A stretch of 64,000 nucleotides of DNA from Bradyrhizobium commune (GTDB lineage: Bacteria > Pseudomonadota > Alphaproteobacteria > Rhizobiales > Xanthobacteraceae), in contig NZ_CP061379.1 of assembly GCF_015624505.1 (NCBI RefSeq), positions 4,836,001 through 4,900,000 on the forward strand, in the 5' to 3' direction. Position 1 is the first letter of the stretch. Each line of letters opens with the position of its first letter. Positions 17,267-25,323 of the stretch are shown one piece after another. The notes below the pieces were generated by a model. The model was not told the DNA's origin. It saw only the letters and a program-made list of their open reading frames with translations, and ran no database searches. The position numbers and the translations under genes were made by a program.

Positions 17267-18058
17267 CTAATGAATGATCTGGTCGAGGAACGTCCGCGCC
17301 CGCTCGGACTTCGGATGCTTGAAGAACTCCTCCGGTGCGGCCTGCTCGACGACCTTTCCCTCGTTCATGAAGACGATGCGGTCCGCGACCTCGCGGGCAA
17401 AGCCCATCTCGTGGGTCACGCACATCATGGTCATGCCCTCCTCTGCGAGCTTCTTCATGGTCTCCAGCACCTCCTTGACCATCTCCGGATCGAGCGCCGA
17501 GGTTGGCTCGTCGAACAGCATGATCTTCGGCTGCATGCACAGCGCGCGCGCGATGGCGACACGTTGCTGCTGGCCGCCCGACAGCTGCCCTGGGAATTTT
17601 TCGGCCTGATCCGGTATCCGGACCTTGGTGAGGAAATGCATGGCGAGGTCCTTCGCCTCCGCCTCCGACATCCCATTGACGGTCATCGGCGCCAGGATGC
17701 AATTCTCGAGCACCGTCATGTGCGGGAACAGGTTGAAGCTCTGGAACACCATGCCAGTGTCGCGTCGGATCGCATCGATGTTCTTGCGCTGATGGTCGAG
17801 CTCGACGCCGTTGACGTAGATCAGGCCCTCATCGTGCTTCTCGATGTGGTTGATGCAGCGAATGAGCGTCGACTTGCCCGAGCCGGAGGGGCCGCAAACG
17901 ACGATCTTCTCGCCCCTCGCAACCTTCAGATCAATCTGGTTCAGCGCTGTGAAGTCGCCATAGTGCTTGTAGACGGCCTCCATGCGCACCGCTGGCGCCT
18001 GCACCATTGCCCCCGTCACGCTGCCATCCATGGCCGTGCTCATCGATACCTCACTCAT
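17267..18058 (-). CDS. Polar amino-acid-type ABC transporter ATP-binding protein
   Basis: A 263-residue ATPase of the GlnQ/HisP type. Walker A is GPSGSGKST, the signature is LSGGQQQR, Walker B is [14 protein letters not shown], and the switch histidine is in [10 protein letters not shown]. An N-terminal extension of about 25 residues (including [15 protein letters not shown]) precedes the usual domain start, so a shorter start is possible. The start overlaps the permease stop by 4 bp. It energises import of a small polar amino acid-like solute together with the permease at 18055-18780 and the binding protein at 18800-19636. Confidence 0.95.
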   Translation of the reverse strand: MSEVSMSTAMDGSVTGAMVQAPAVRMEAVYKHYGDFTALNQIDLKVARGEKIVVCGPSGSGKSTLIRCINHIEKHDEGLIYVNGVELDHQRKNIDAIRRDTGMVFQSFNLFPHMTVLENCILAPMTVNGMSEAEAKDLAMHFLTKVRIPDQAEKFPGQLSGGQQQRVAIARALCMQPKIMLFDEPTSALDPEMVKEVLETMKKLAEEGMTMMCVTHEMGFAREVADRIVFMNEGKVVEQAAPEEFFKHPKSERARTFLDQIIH

Positions 18059-18780
18059 GCGCGGGCCTCGACGCTGGCGACCGGGAGACTCGCGGCAGAG
18101 CGCTTCGCCTTCACGGCGCTCGATCGGCCAAAATGCTTCTCAAGACGACGCTGAACCGCATCCCAGACGGAGGTGAGGATCAGGTAGTAGGCCGTCGCCG
18201 CCGCATAGACTTCGAGGATCTGAAAGTGCTCCTGCATCAGCATGTCGCTGCGGCGCATGATCTCCTCGACCGAGATCACGGAGGCGAGCGACGTCGCCTT
18301 CAGCAGCGAATTGATGGAGTTGCCGAGCGGCGGGATCATCAGCCGGAACGCCTGCGGCAGGGTCACGCGACGGAGCGTCACCCAGGGCGACAGGCTAAGC
18401 GCCCAGGCGGCTTCGCGCTGGCCTGCCGAGACGGCCATGAAACCGCTGCGCACGATCTCGGCGAGATAGGCGGCTTCATTGAGGATCAGTCCGACCAGTG
18501 CGCAGGTGATCACGCTGAACTTGATCCCCAGTTGCGGCAGGCCGCTATAGATCACGACGAGCTGGATCAACAGCGGCGTGCCGCGGAAGAACCAGATGTA
18601 GAACCGCGAAAAGCCTGACAGCACCGGATTGGACGACATGCGCATCAACGCGATGCCCATGCCGAGAACCAATCCGCCGGCCACGGCCGCCACGGTCAGG
18701 CCGATGGTGACGAGCACACCCTTCATCAGGAAGTAGTTGAAGAAGTAGTTGACGGCGGCCGTCGGACTGAAATGGCTCAT
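18055..18780 (-). CDS. Polar amino-acid-type ABC transporter permease
   Basis: A 241-residue inner-membrane protein of the HisM/GlnP type, with hydrophobic segments including [20 protein letters not shown] and the cytoplasmic EAA loop [45 protein letters not shown] is the conserved family block before it. Only one permease gene is present, so the channel is probably a homodimer. It lies between its binding-protein gene (19 bp upstream) and its ATPase gene (4-bp overlap). Confidence 0.95.
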   Translation of the reverse strand: MSHFSPTAAVNYFFNYFLMKGVLVTIGLTVAAVAGGLVLGMGIALMRMSSNPVLSGFSRFYIWFFRGTPLLIQLVVIYSGLPQLGIKFSVITCALVGLILNEAAYLAEIVRSGFMAVSAGQREAAWALSLSPWVTLRRVTLPQAFRLMIPPLGNSINSLLKATSLASVISVEEIMRRSDMLMQEHFQILEVYAAATAYYLILTSVWDAVQRRLEKHFGRSSAVKAKRSAASLPVASVEARA

Positions 18781-18799
18781 CGGCTCGTCTCCGTAGCTC

Positions 18800-19636
18800 T
18801 CAGGCCGGGCCCGGGCCGGCGATCGCGATCGGCTGATCCGCGGGCAGGCTGGTCAGGCCGAACTTGTCGAACAGCGCCTGATAGCTGCCGTCAGCCCGCA
18901 TCGTGTTCAGCGCCTTGATAACGGCCTCGGCGACTTTCTTGTTGCGGAATGCCATCGCGGTGCGCGCAAGGCCAAGCCCGCTCAAGACTTCCTTGACGCG
19001 GCCGCGGCCGACAAGATCGCGCGCCACGCTGTCGACGAGCAGCGCGTTCTCCACCTGCCCCGCGAGCAGCGCACTCACGACGTTGGTCGCCGTCGGGAAC
19101 GTGCGCATCTCGACGGCTCCGCCGCCTTTCGCCACGCTCGCGTCGCTGAATTTCTTGAGCCAGTTCATCTGATAGCTGCTGACCTCGACCGCGGATGATT
19201 TACCGATCAGGTCATTTTCGGTAGCAATTTTTGTGCCGCTATCGGGCGCAACCACGACGGATATCGCCTGGGTTGAATAGGGCACCATGTACATCAGCTT
19301 CGAACGTTCCTCGGTCCAGAACATGCCGGTATTCATGCCGTCGATGCGGCCTGCGGTCATGGCCGGGATCATCGCCGGAAAATCCATCCGGACAAGCTCG
19401 ACCGGGAGACACAGACGTTTGCCGAGCTCGACAGCGAGTTCCACATTGAGGCCCTGCAACTGCCCGTCCTTGTCGACGAATTGCTGTGGCGGATTGGTCG
19501 GATTGATGGAGAGCTGCAACTTGCCCGGCGCAATCAGATTGTCGTCGGTGATCGCGGGCGTGCAGGCGGCATGCGCCGCATTGGATGCGAGAACGAGCGC
19601 GGCAGCCGCGCTCAAGCGAAGCAGTGTCGAGACCAT
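18800..19636 (-). CDS. ABC transporter substrate-binding protein, family 3 (polar amino acid type)
   Basis: A 278-residue secreted protein with a signal peptide (MVSTLLRLSAAAALVLASNA, AHA cleavage). Family 3 features are LQLSINPTNPPQQFVDKDG, QGLNVELAVELGKRL, MDFPAMIPAMTAGRIDGMN and the hinge region MFWTEERSK. It delivers a small solute to the permease/ATPase pair encoded just downstream. A close paralogue at 31206-32042 shares the NPT.PPQQFVD..G.LQGLNVELA and FWTEERSK blocks but has no transporter genes beside it. It lies 122 bp downstream of the CoA-transferase operon and may be read through from it or have its own promoter. Confidence 0.94.
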   Translation of the reverse strand: MVSTLLRLSAAAALVLASNAAHAACTPAITDDNLIAPGKLQLSINPTNPPQQFVDKDGQLQGLNVELAVELGKRLCLPVELVRMDFPAMIPAMTAGRIDGMNTGMFWTEERSKLMYMVPYSTQAISVVVAPDSGTKIATENDLIGKSSAVEVSSYQMNWLKKFSDASVAKGGGAVEMRTFPTATNVVSALLAGQVENALLVDSVARDLVGRGRVKEVLSGLGLARTAMAFRNKKVAEAVIKALNTMRADGSYQALFDKFGLTSLPADQPIAIAGPGPA

Positions 19637-19758
19637 GTATTACCTCCAGTAAGACGCCAATGACCGATGCAGTCCCTCGACCAGGATTCCCCTCGACGTT
19701 TCTTGGATGCGGCCGGCCGGACTTTGCGACACGGCGGACAGCATCGTCTTCGATCCCC

Positions 19759-20061
19759 TCAAGCCGGTCCCGACATCGGCTTGAGCTGGATGCGCACGAA
19801 ATTCTTCACCAGGGATTCGAACGGACCGAATCCCCTCACCTTCAGAAACTCCGGCGTCTCGAACGCCCATCGTCCCGCGACTTCGTACATGGCCGCGTAT
19901 TTCGGCCCGTCTCCGACAGAGACGAAGCGTTTTGCGGAGAGCCAACCCGGACAGGCGAGCAGATCCGGAAAATGCCTCTGCTCGTACCAGGCGTTGAACG
20001 CCGCTTCATGCTCGGGATCGATATCGACCCGCACAATGTGGATGAAGGATTCGTCCGCCAT
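19759..20061 (-). CDS. Small hypothetical protein, dimeric alpha/beta-barrel type
   Basis: A 100-residue protein beginning MADESFIHIVRVDIDPEHEA; the start at 20061 lies 8 bp after the DapA-like gene, and the open upstream frame is rejected as antisense overlap. The pattern of a beta-strand (FIHIVRVDI), a helix with YEQRHFPDLL, and a second strand (AAMYEV) resembles EthD/DUF4286-like ferredoxin-fold proteins that dimerise into a barrel. Such proteins are often small catabolic or accessory enzymes, with no catalytic residues obvious here. It is the last gene of the CoA-transferase operon, so a role in the same pathway is likely; the function is unknown. Confidence 0.75.
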   Translation of the reverse strand: MADESFIHIVRVDIDPEHEAAFNAWYEQRHFPDLLACPGWLSAKRFVSVGDGPKYAAMYEVAGRWAFETPEFLKVRGFGPFESLVKNFVRIQLKPMSGPA

Positions 20062-20069
20062 GGCGACCC

Positions 20070-21023
20070 CTACCTCAGGCGAATGTCGCCGGCCGCGCGC
20101 GCGACGCCGACGGTCGTTGCGATGGCGTCGCACAGCGCGGGAAGCACTGGCAGCAGCGGCGGCCGCGGATCGGCTTTACCGATCAGGCCAAGCGCCTTCA
20201 GCCCCTCCTTCATCCGCGTGTGCATGTCCATGATCGGCGCGGGGCCATAGATCGCCCGGACGATCGGATAGAGCCGCTCGTTGACGGCGCGCATTGCCTT
20301 GAGATCGTCGGCAAGCGCGGCCTGCCACAGCACGATGAACAGATGCGGCGCGAGGCTGACGAGGCCGGAGAGAATGCCGTCGCCGCCGATGGCAAGCTGC
20401 GGCAGGAACCAGTTGAAATTCGACGGCAGGATCGCCACGGAAGGATCGGCCTGCTTGACCGCCCGCCGGTTCTCGTCATAGGCGAAGATGGTGTCGCTGC
20501 CCTCCTTGATCGCGATGACGCTGTCGAGCGCAGCAATCTTCGCCAGCGTCTCCGGCGAATAGCCGAATCCGGAGCTGAGCGGATACTGGAAGATCGATAC
20601 CGGAATCCCGATGGCGGAACTGACCGCCTGCACGAAGGCCACCGGCGCGCGCGAGGTCGCCGATGCACCACCTCCAAGTGGCGCCGGCGGGAATAGCACA
20701 GCGCAGTCCGCGCCGGCGGCTTCGGCGAGCTGGGACTGATGGATCGCCTCGGCAGTCGAATGCGCGATGATGCCGGCCAGCAGCGGCTTGCCGCCGATCT
20801 GCCGACGTGTCCGCTCGATCACGGCCTGGCGCTCGTCGTCGGAGAGCGATCCGCCCTCGCCGGCATGTCCGTTGACGAACACGGCCGCCACTCCGTCTGG
20901 GCACGCACAATAGTCGAGCACGCGGGCGTAGCCGTCCCAGTCGATCGCGCTATCGTCCCTAAAGGGCAGCACGGTTGCGACCGTGACGCCGCGCAGATCA
21001 GGCTTCTTCATCGGCTTGCTCAT
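20070..21023 (-). CDS. DapA-like lyase/aldolase (NGH variant lacking the usual active-site Tyr)
   Basis: A 317-residue DapA/NAL-family TIM barrel. The Schiff-base lysine K173 is present (IAIKEGSD), but the GTTGE loop is NGHAGE (residues 51-56) and the YNxP tyrosine position is F145 in IFQYPL, with a tyrosine two residues later (Y147). It resembles the protein at 16304-17260 more than the canonical one at 25324-26232. The combination predicts a Schiff-base aldolase or hydrolyase with altered acid-base chemistry. The start overlaps the MaoC gene stop by 4 bp, within the CoA-transferase/acyl-CoA dehydrogenase/MaoC operon, so it may cleave a keto acid formed after beta-oxidation-like steps. Confidence 0.87.
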   Translation of the reverse strand: MSKPMKKPDLRGVTVATVLPFRDDSAIDWDGYARVLDYCACPDGVAAVFVNGHAGEGGSLSDDERQAVIERTRRQIGGKPLLAGIIAHSTAEAIHQSQLAEAAGADCAVLFPPAPLGGGASATSRAPVAFVQAVSSAIGIPVSIFQYPLSSGFGYSPETLAKIAALDSVIAIKEGSDTIFAYDENRRAVKQADPSVAILPSNFNWFLPQLAIGGDGILSGLVSLAPHLFIVLWQAALADDLKAMRAVNERLYPIVRAIYGPAPIMDMHTRMKEGLKALGLIGKADPRPPLLPVLPALCDAIATTVGVARAAGDIRLR

Positions 21024-21451
21024 GACGGTTTCCGCCGCGGAAATTTCAGGCTCGCGCGCGCCTTCAGCACTTCGAGACCACCTTCATTGCGGGCGCTCGC
21101 CTCCCAGATGACGGTTCGGGTCTCATCGTGTTGCTCCGCGATCCAGACGTCGAAGGTCAGCGTGTCGCCGTAGAACACGGGGCCGGTGAACCAGAACCGG
21201 TCCTCCACCGACACGCCGATGGTGCCGACCAGCTCGCTGGTGAGGATGCTGGTGCAGAGGCCCGCAACCATGATCCCCGGCGCCAGCCTGCGGCCGAAGC
21301 GGGTCGCGCTTGCATAGACCTCATCGACATGGACGGGCCCGAAATCGCCGGTCGCGGCGATGTACAGCGCACCATCGGCCTCGGTGATGGTCTTGCTGAG
21401 GCTGACCCTGTCGTTGACCTTCAGATCGTCGAAGGATTTCGGCTCGTACAT
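21020..21451 (-). CDS. MaoC-like enoyl-CoA hydratase, catalytic-type single hotdog
   Basis: A 143-residue single-hotdog protein. The hydratase motif is intact: D36 and H41 in ATGDFGPVHVDE, matching the Asp/His dyad of R-specific enoyl-CoA hydratases. The next gene upstream encodes a second short hotdog in which both residues are replaced, and only 3 bp separate the two genes. This arrangement suggests a heterodimer of one catalytic and one structural half, as known for mycobacterial HadAB/HadBC and ChsH1-ChsH2. It would hydrate the enoyl-CoA formed by the acyl-CoA dehydrogenase encoded upstream. Confidence 0.9.
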   Translation of the reverse strand: MYEPKSFDDLKVNDRVSLSKTITEADGALYIAATGDFGPVHVDEVYASATRFGRRLAPGIMVAGLCTSILTSELVGTIGVSVEDRFWFTGPVFYGDTLTFDVWIAEQHDETRTVIWEASARNEGGLEVLKARASLKFPRRKPS

Positions 21452-21454
21452 GGC

Positions 21455-21862
21455 TCAGCCCTTCGCGAAGGGAACGAGCATCGCGGTGCCATCCACCACG
21501 ATCGCGCCTGAGGGCGACAACGTGCAGGTGACGCGGCAGGTCGCCTCGTCGCCGGCGACCTCGACGATCTCGGCCTTGGCCTCGACGGAATCGCCGACGA
21601 TCACCGGTGCGGCAAAATTCAGCGCGATGCTTCCGATCCGCCGCGTCGGCCCGCCGAGCTGGCTAAGGCAGGTGGTGGCGAGACCGCCGACGGCGAGCTC
21701 GAAGGCGACCATGTTGGAGGCGCCCGCCTTCTTGGCGCGGACGGCATCGACATAGAGACCGCCGAGATTGCCGCTGATGCCGGTGAACATCGCCTGTTCG
21801 GCCACCGTCATCGTTTTACGGAAGGCGAAGGCTGCGCCGGGCTTGAGAGGTGAATGAGACAT
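21455..21862 (-). CDS. MaoC-like hotdog protein lacking the catalytic dyad
   Basis: A 135-residue hotdog protein. The start at 21862 gives MSHSPLKPGAAFAFRKTMTV; the longer open frame runs into the acyl-CoA dehydrogenase gene and is rejected. Aligned with its neighbour, the hydratase motif G-D-x-x-P-x-H-x-D becomes G31-N-L-G-G-L-Y-V-D39: the catalytic Asp is Asn32 and the His is Tyr37. It therefore probably cannot hydrate alone and may be the structural partner of the 21020-21451 product. It follows the acyl-CoA dehydrogenase gene by 10 bp. Confidence 0.87.
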   Translation of the reverse strand: MSHSPLKPGAAFAFRKTMTVAEQAMFTGISGNLGGLYVDAVRAKKAGASNMVAFELAVGGLATTCLSQLGGPTRRIGSIALNFAAPVIVGDSVEAKAEIVEVAGDEATCRVTCTLSPSGAIVVDGTAMLVPFAKG

Positions 21863-21872
21863 CGGTCGTTCC

Positions 21873-23036
21873 CTAGAGCTGCAAGCCGTTCTTGATGGTG
21901 CTGCGCGCAACCAGCATGCGGTGGATTTCGGAGGTACCGTCATAGATGCGGGTGACCCGCGCATCGCGATACATGCGCTCCAGCGGCAGGTCCTTGCTGA
22001 ATCCCATGCCGCCGAACACCTGGATGGCGCGGTCGACCACGCGGCCCTGCATCTCCGAGGCCGCGACCTTGATCATCGAAACCTTGTCGCGTGCATCCCG
22101 CCCCTGGTCGATGTCCCAGGCCGCGTTCATCACCATCATCTTGACGCCATAGATCTCGGTGGCGGAATCGGCGATCAGCTTTTGCACCATCTGGAAGTCG
22201 CCGATCAGCTGGCCGAACTGGCGCCGCTCGCCGGCGTGCCGGCGCATCATCTCGAGCGCGCGCTGCGCCATGCCGACGGCGCGCGCGCCGATATGGGCGA
22301 GCCTGATCTGGAGCACGCTCTGCATGATCAGCTTGAAGCCGCCGCCGACCTCGCCGAGCACGGCGTCCTTCGGGATGCGGCAGTCCTCGAACGACAGCTC
22401 GGCGTGGCCGTAGCCGCGATGGCCCATCATCGGCTGGGTGCGCGCCACCTTGAAGCCGGGCGTGCCGCGGTCGACCAGGAACAGCGTGATGCCGCCGCGG
22501 GCCCGCTTGTCCTTGTCCGTCAGCGCCATCAGGATCACATAGTCGGCGATGTCGCCGTCGCTGATGAAATGCTTGGTGCCGTTGAGCACCCAGGACTCGC
22601 CGTCGAGATGCGCCGTCGTGCTGATCGAGGCGGCGTCGGAGCCGGCGCCCGGCTCGGTGATCGCCATGGCGCAGATCTTGTCGCCCCTGACCGTCGGCAA
22701 CAGGTAGCGCTCGATCTGGTGGCCCTTGCAGGCCATCAACATCGGATAGACCTGGCCGAACACACGGCGGATCAGCGCGTCCGAGGTCTTGCCGAATTCC
22801 TCCTCGACGAGGCAGTGCTCGACGCAGGACAGCCCGCCACCGCCGACATCGGCCGGCATGTTCATGGCGTAGAGACCGAGCTTCTGCGCCTTGGCTTTTG
22901 TCATCGCCAGCGCATCGGCCGGCACCGTGGCCGTGCGCTCCACTTCGTCCTCAAGCGGCTGCACTTCCGTCTCGACGAAGCGGCGGATAGTATCGACCAG
23001 GAGGCGCGTATCCTCAGGAATTGAAAAATCGATCAT
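21873..23036 (-). CDS. Acyl-CoA dehydrogenase (Asp at the usual catalytic Glu position)
   Basis: A 387-residue FAD-dependent acyl-CoA dehydrogenase. Family blocks seen are CAMAITEPGAGSDAASISTTA, VLNGTKHFISDGDIADYVILM and the C-terminal QVFGGMGFSKDLPLERMYRDAR. The final YEGT motif, where Glu acts as base in medium- and short-chain enzymes, reads YDGTSEIHR, so the base position (about residue 366) is Asp. The second dehydrogenase in the window (27899-29041) keeps Glu. The start overlaps the CoA-transferase stop by 4 bp. It is predicted to introduce a 2,3 double bond into the acyl-CoA made by the upstream CoA-transferase. Confidence 0.94.
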   Translation of the reverse strand: MIDFSIPEDTRLLVDTIRRFVETEVQPLEDEVERTATVPADALAMTKAKAQKLGLYAMNMPADVGGGGLSCVEHCLVEEEFGKTSDALIRRVFGQVYPMLMACKGHQIERYLLPTVRGDKICAMAITEPGAGSDAASISTTAHLDGESWVLNGTKHFISDGDIADYVILMALTDKDKRARGGITLFLVDRGTPGFKVARTQPMMGHRGYGHAELSFEDCRIPKDAVLGEVGGGFKLIMQSVLQIRLAHIGARAVGMAQRALEMMRRHAGERRQFGQLIGDFQMVQKLIADSATEIYGVKMMVMNAAWDIDQGRDARDKVSMIKVAASEMQGRVVDRAIQVFGGMGFSKDLPLERMYRDARVTRIYDGTSEIHRMLVARSTIKNGLQL

Positions 23037-24223
23037 CGCGCCACCCCCACAGCCTTGGCTGCAACCATGGCCTCGATGGCGGCGGCGCCGTAACCGATCT
23101 CGCCGAGCACCTCGCGCGTCTGTGCACCGAGCCGCTGCGGCACCAGCCGCACCGCCGGCGTCTGGCCGTCATAGCGCGCGGGATGCGCAACCATCCGGAT
23201 CGGCGCGCCGCCCGCACTCTGGGCCGTCTTGAACACGCCGAGATGGTTGAGCTGGGGATCCGATTCGAGATCGCGATAGTCCTGCACCGGCGCGTGCCAG
23301 ATCCGCGCCGCTTCCAGCAAGGGTAACCATTCGGCCGTCGACCTCTGCTTCAGCCTGATAGCAACGATCCGCGTGATCTCCTCTCGCTTCGAAAAACTGT
23401 CGGCCTCGCCGAACTGCTTCAATTCCTCGCTGTCCAGCGCGACCGCCAGCGCCTTGGGTGCTGCCATGGAGATCGCGAGATGGCCGTCCGCCGTGGCGTG
23501 GACGCCGTAAGGCCCCGGGCTGAACCAGGCGGCAATGCCGGCCGGCCCGCGCGGCGTCGGCGACGGCGCGCCGTTCAGCCAGGCCGTCAGCGGCTCGACC
23601 TGGAGATCGATCGCGGCCTGGTACAGGTTGACCTCGACGAGCTGACCCTTCCCGGTCTTGGTCCGCGCGAACAGCGCCGCGAGAATGCTCATCGCATAGA
23701 GCGAGGCTGCGTGTTGATCGACGATGACGGCACCGACCGCCGTCGGCTCACCGTCGGCACGCCCGGTCCGCATCGCAAGGCCCGACATCGCCTGAAGCAG
23801 GAGATCCTGACCCGGACGGTCCTTGTAGGGACCATCCGATCCGAAGCCCGTTGCGACCGCATAGATCAGGCCGGGGTTGATCGTCTTGAGCGTCTCGTAG
23901 CCGAGGCCGAGCTTGGCCATGGTCCCCGGGCGGAAATTCTCCATCACGACATCCGAGGTCGCGACCAGCTTCTTCACGGCGGCGATGCCATCGGGATGCT
24001 TGAGATCGACGGCGATGCTGCGCTTGTTGCGCCCGGTCGCGAGATGATTGACGCTGTCGCCCGCGACAAAATGGTTGGCGACAGCCCAGTTGCGCTGAAA
24101 CGCGCCCTCGATCGGCTCGACCGCGATGACGTCGGCACCGAGATCGGCGAGCGTCTGCGCCGCCAACGGGCCCGCGAGGTAATGATTGAAGCTGAGGATC
24201 TTGACGCCGTCGAGCAGGTTCAT
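23033..24223 (-). CDS. CaiB/BaiF-type (class III) CoA-transferase
   Basis: A 396-residue class III CoA-transferase. It begins MNLLDGVKILSFNHYLAGPL; the NHLATGRNKRSIAVDLKH segment and GPYKDRPGQDLLLQAMSG contain the expected catalytic aspartate (GQDLLLQA). It moves CoA from a donor such as succinyl-CoA to the pathway acid. As first gene of the leftward operon CoA-transferase/ACAD/MaoC/MaoC/DapA/small protein, it is divergent from the LysR gene at 24416, across 192 bp. Class III enzymes differ in mechanism from the class I enzyme at 29058, so the two modules activate their acids by different routes. Confidence 0.94.
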   Translation of the reverse strand: MNLLDGVKILSFNHYLAGPLAAQTLADLGADVIAVEPIEGAFQRNWAVANHFVAGDSVNHLATGRNKRSIAVDLKHPDGIAAVKKLVATSDVVMENFRPGTMAKLGLGYETLKTINPGLIYAVATGFGSDGPYKDRPGQDLLLQAMSGLAMRTGRADGEPTAVGAVIVDQHAASLYAMSILAALFARTKTGKGQLVEVNLYQAAIDLQVEPLTAWLNGAPSPTPRGPAGIAAWFSPGPYGVHATADGHLAISMAAPKALAVALDSEELKQFGEADSFSKREEITRIVAIRLKQRSTAEWLPLLEAARIWHAPVQDYRDLESDPQLNHLGVFKTAQSAGGAPIRMVAHPARYDGQTPAVRLVPQRLGAQTREVLGEIGYGAAAIEAMVAAKAVGVAR

Positions 24224-24359
24224 CCGTTCACACCATGCCTGGCGCGCGACCTGCGCGTTCGGTGACGCTTCTGTCGCTGCGCGATGTCTTCGCGCGAAGC
24301 GTAAGCCGCGGCTTCCTGCATCGACAACATCGCCATCAATTATTTTCCGCGCGAGGTTG

Positions 24360-24374
24360 ATAACCGAAATCTAT
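24360..24374. promoter_or_regulatory. Candidate LysR-type binding site (T-N11-A)
   Basis: The sequence ATAACCGAAATCTAT has ATA/TAT ends and fits the T-N11-A pattern of LysR regulator sites (T at 24361, A at 24373). It lies 42 bp before the lysR start and about 136 bp before the CoA-transferase start, in the divergent promoter region. The pattern is weakly specific. Confidence 0.35.
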
Positions 24375-24415
24375 GATGCACATTGTCATCGCTCACTCAT
24401 GATCGGACCGACCTC

Positions 24416-25318
24416 ATGAATCTCCGACAGCTCGAAATCCTGCGCGCCGTGATGCGCACGCGATCGACGGTCGCGGCTGCGAAGGATCTCGGCATGTCGC
24501 AGCCAGCGGTCAGCAACGCCATCAAGCACGCGGAGACCGCGCTCGGCTTCCTGCTGTTCGATCGCATCAACAAGCGCATGATCCCGACCCAGGAGGCGCA
24601 GATCCTGCTCGCGGAAGCCGAGCCGCTGTTCCTGATGCAGGATTTGATCAGCCAGACGGCCGCGCATCTGCGCGCCGGCCGCAAGGGGCGGATGCGCATC
24701 GTGGCGACGTCCGAATTGTCGGAGTCGCTGTTGCCGCAGGTGGTCGCGCGGTTCAGCCGCGATCATGGCGGTGTCGAGATTTCGCTGGAGACGCAGCGCC
24801 TCGACGATCTCCTCGAATATGTCGAGACCGGTGTCGTCGACATCGGCTTCGCCATGGAGCCGCACCCGCGACCGACGCTGGACTATCTGCCGCTGGCGCA
24901 GCTCGACATGGTCTGCGCCTGCCCGGCCGACAGTCCGCTCGCGCAGCTGAGCTTCGTCAGCCCCACCGATTTGCGCGACATGCCGCTGATCAACGCCCGG
25001 ACGTCGAGCCGCATCAGCAGCCTGATTCAGGAGGCCTTTCGCCGCAGTGCCGTCAACTTCGCACCCGCCATCGACGTGCGCTTCATGAACGTTGCCGGAC
25101 ATTTCGTCGAGGAAGGGCTCGGCGTCACCATCATGGACGAGCTGACGGCCTCCTCGAAGCGCTACGACCGTCTCAGAAGCGTACCGTTCAAGCCGAAGAC
25201 CGAGGTCACCGTGTCGGCAATCGTGCCCGCCGGCCGCATGCAGCAACGGTTGACGCAATCCCTGATCAGGCACGCGCGCGAGGAGATCGCGGCGCGGATT
25301 GCGGCGGCGCGGCAGTGA
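24416..25318 (+). CDS. LysR family transcriptional regulator
   Basis: A 300-residue LTTR. The start at 24416 gives MNLRQLEILRAVMRTRSTVA; the winged helix-turn-helix covers about residues 1-60 (AAAKDLGMSQPAVSNAIKHA, then ETALGFLLFDR), followed by a periplasmic-binding-protein-like effector domain. It is divergent from the CoA-transferase operon, the usual arrangement for a LysR activator that responds to a pathway intermediate. Its stop lies only 5 bp from the convergent stop of the DapA-like gene at 25324, with no obvious terminator between them. Confidence 0.94.
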   Translation: MNLRQLEILRAVMRTRSTVAAAKDLGMSQPAVSNAIKHAETALGFLLFDRINKRMIPTQEAQILLAEAEPLFLMQDLISQTAAHLRAGRKGRMRIVATSELSESLLPQVVARFSRDHGGVEISLETQRLDDLLEYVETGVVDIGFAMEPHPRPTLDYLPLAQLDMVCACPADSPLAQLSFVSPTDLRDMPLINARTSSRISSLIQEAFRRSAVNFAPAIDVRFMNVAGHFVEEGLGVTIMDELTASSKRYDRLRSVPFKPKTEVTVSAIVPAGRMQQRLTQSLIRHAREEIAARIAAARQ

Positions 25319-25323
25319 TGCCC

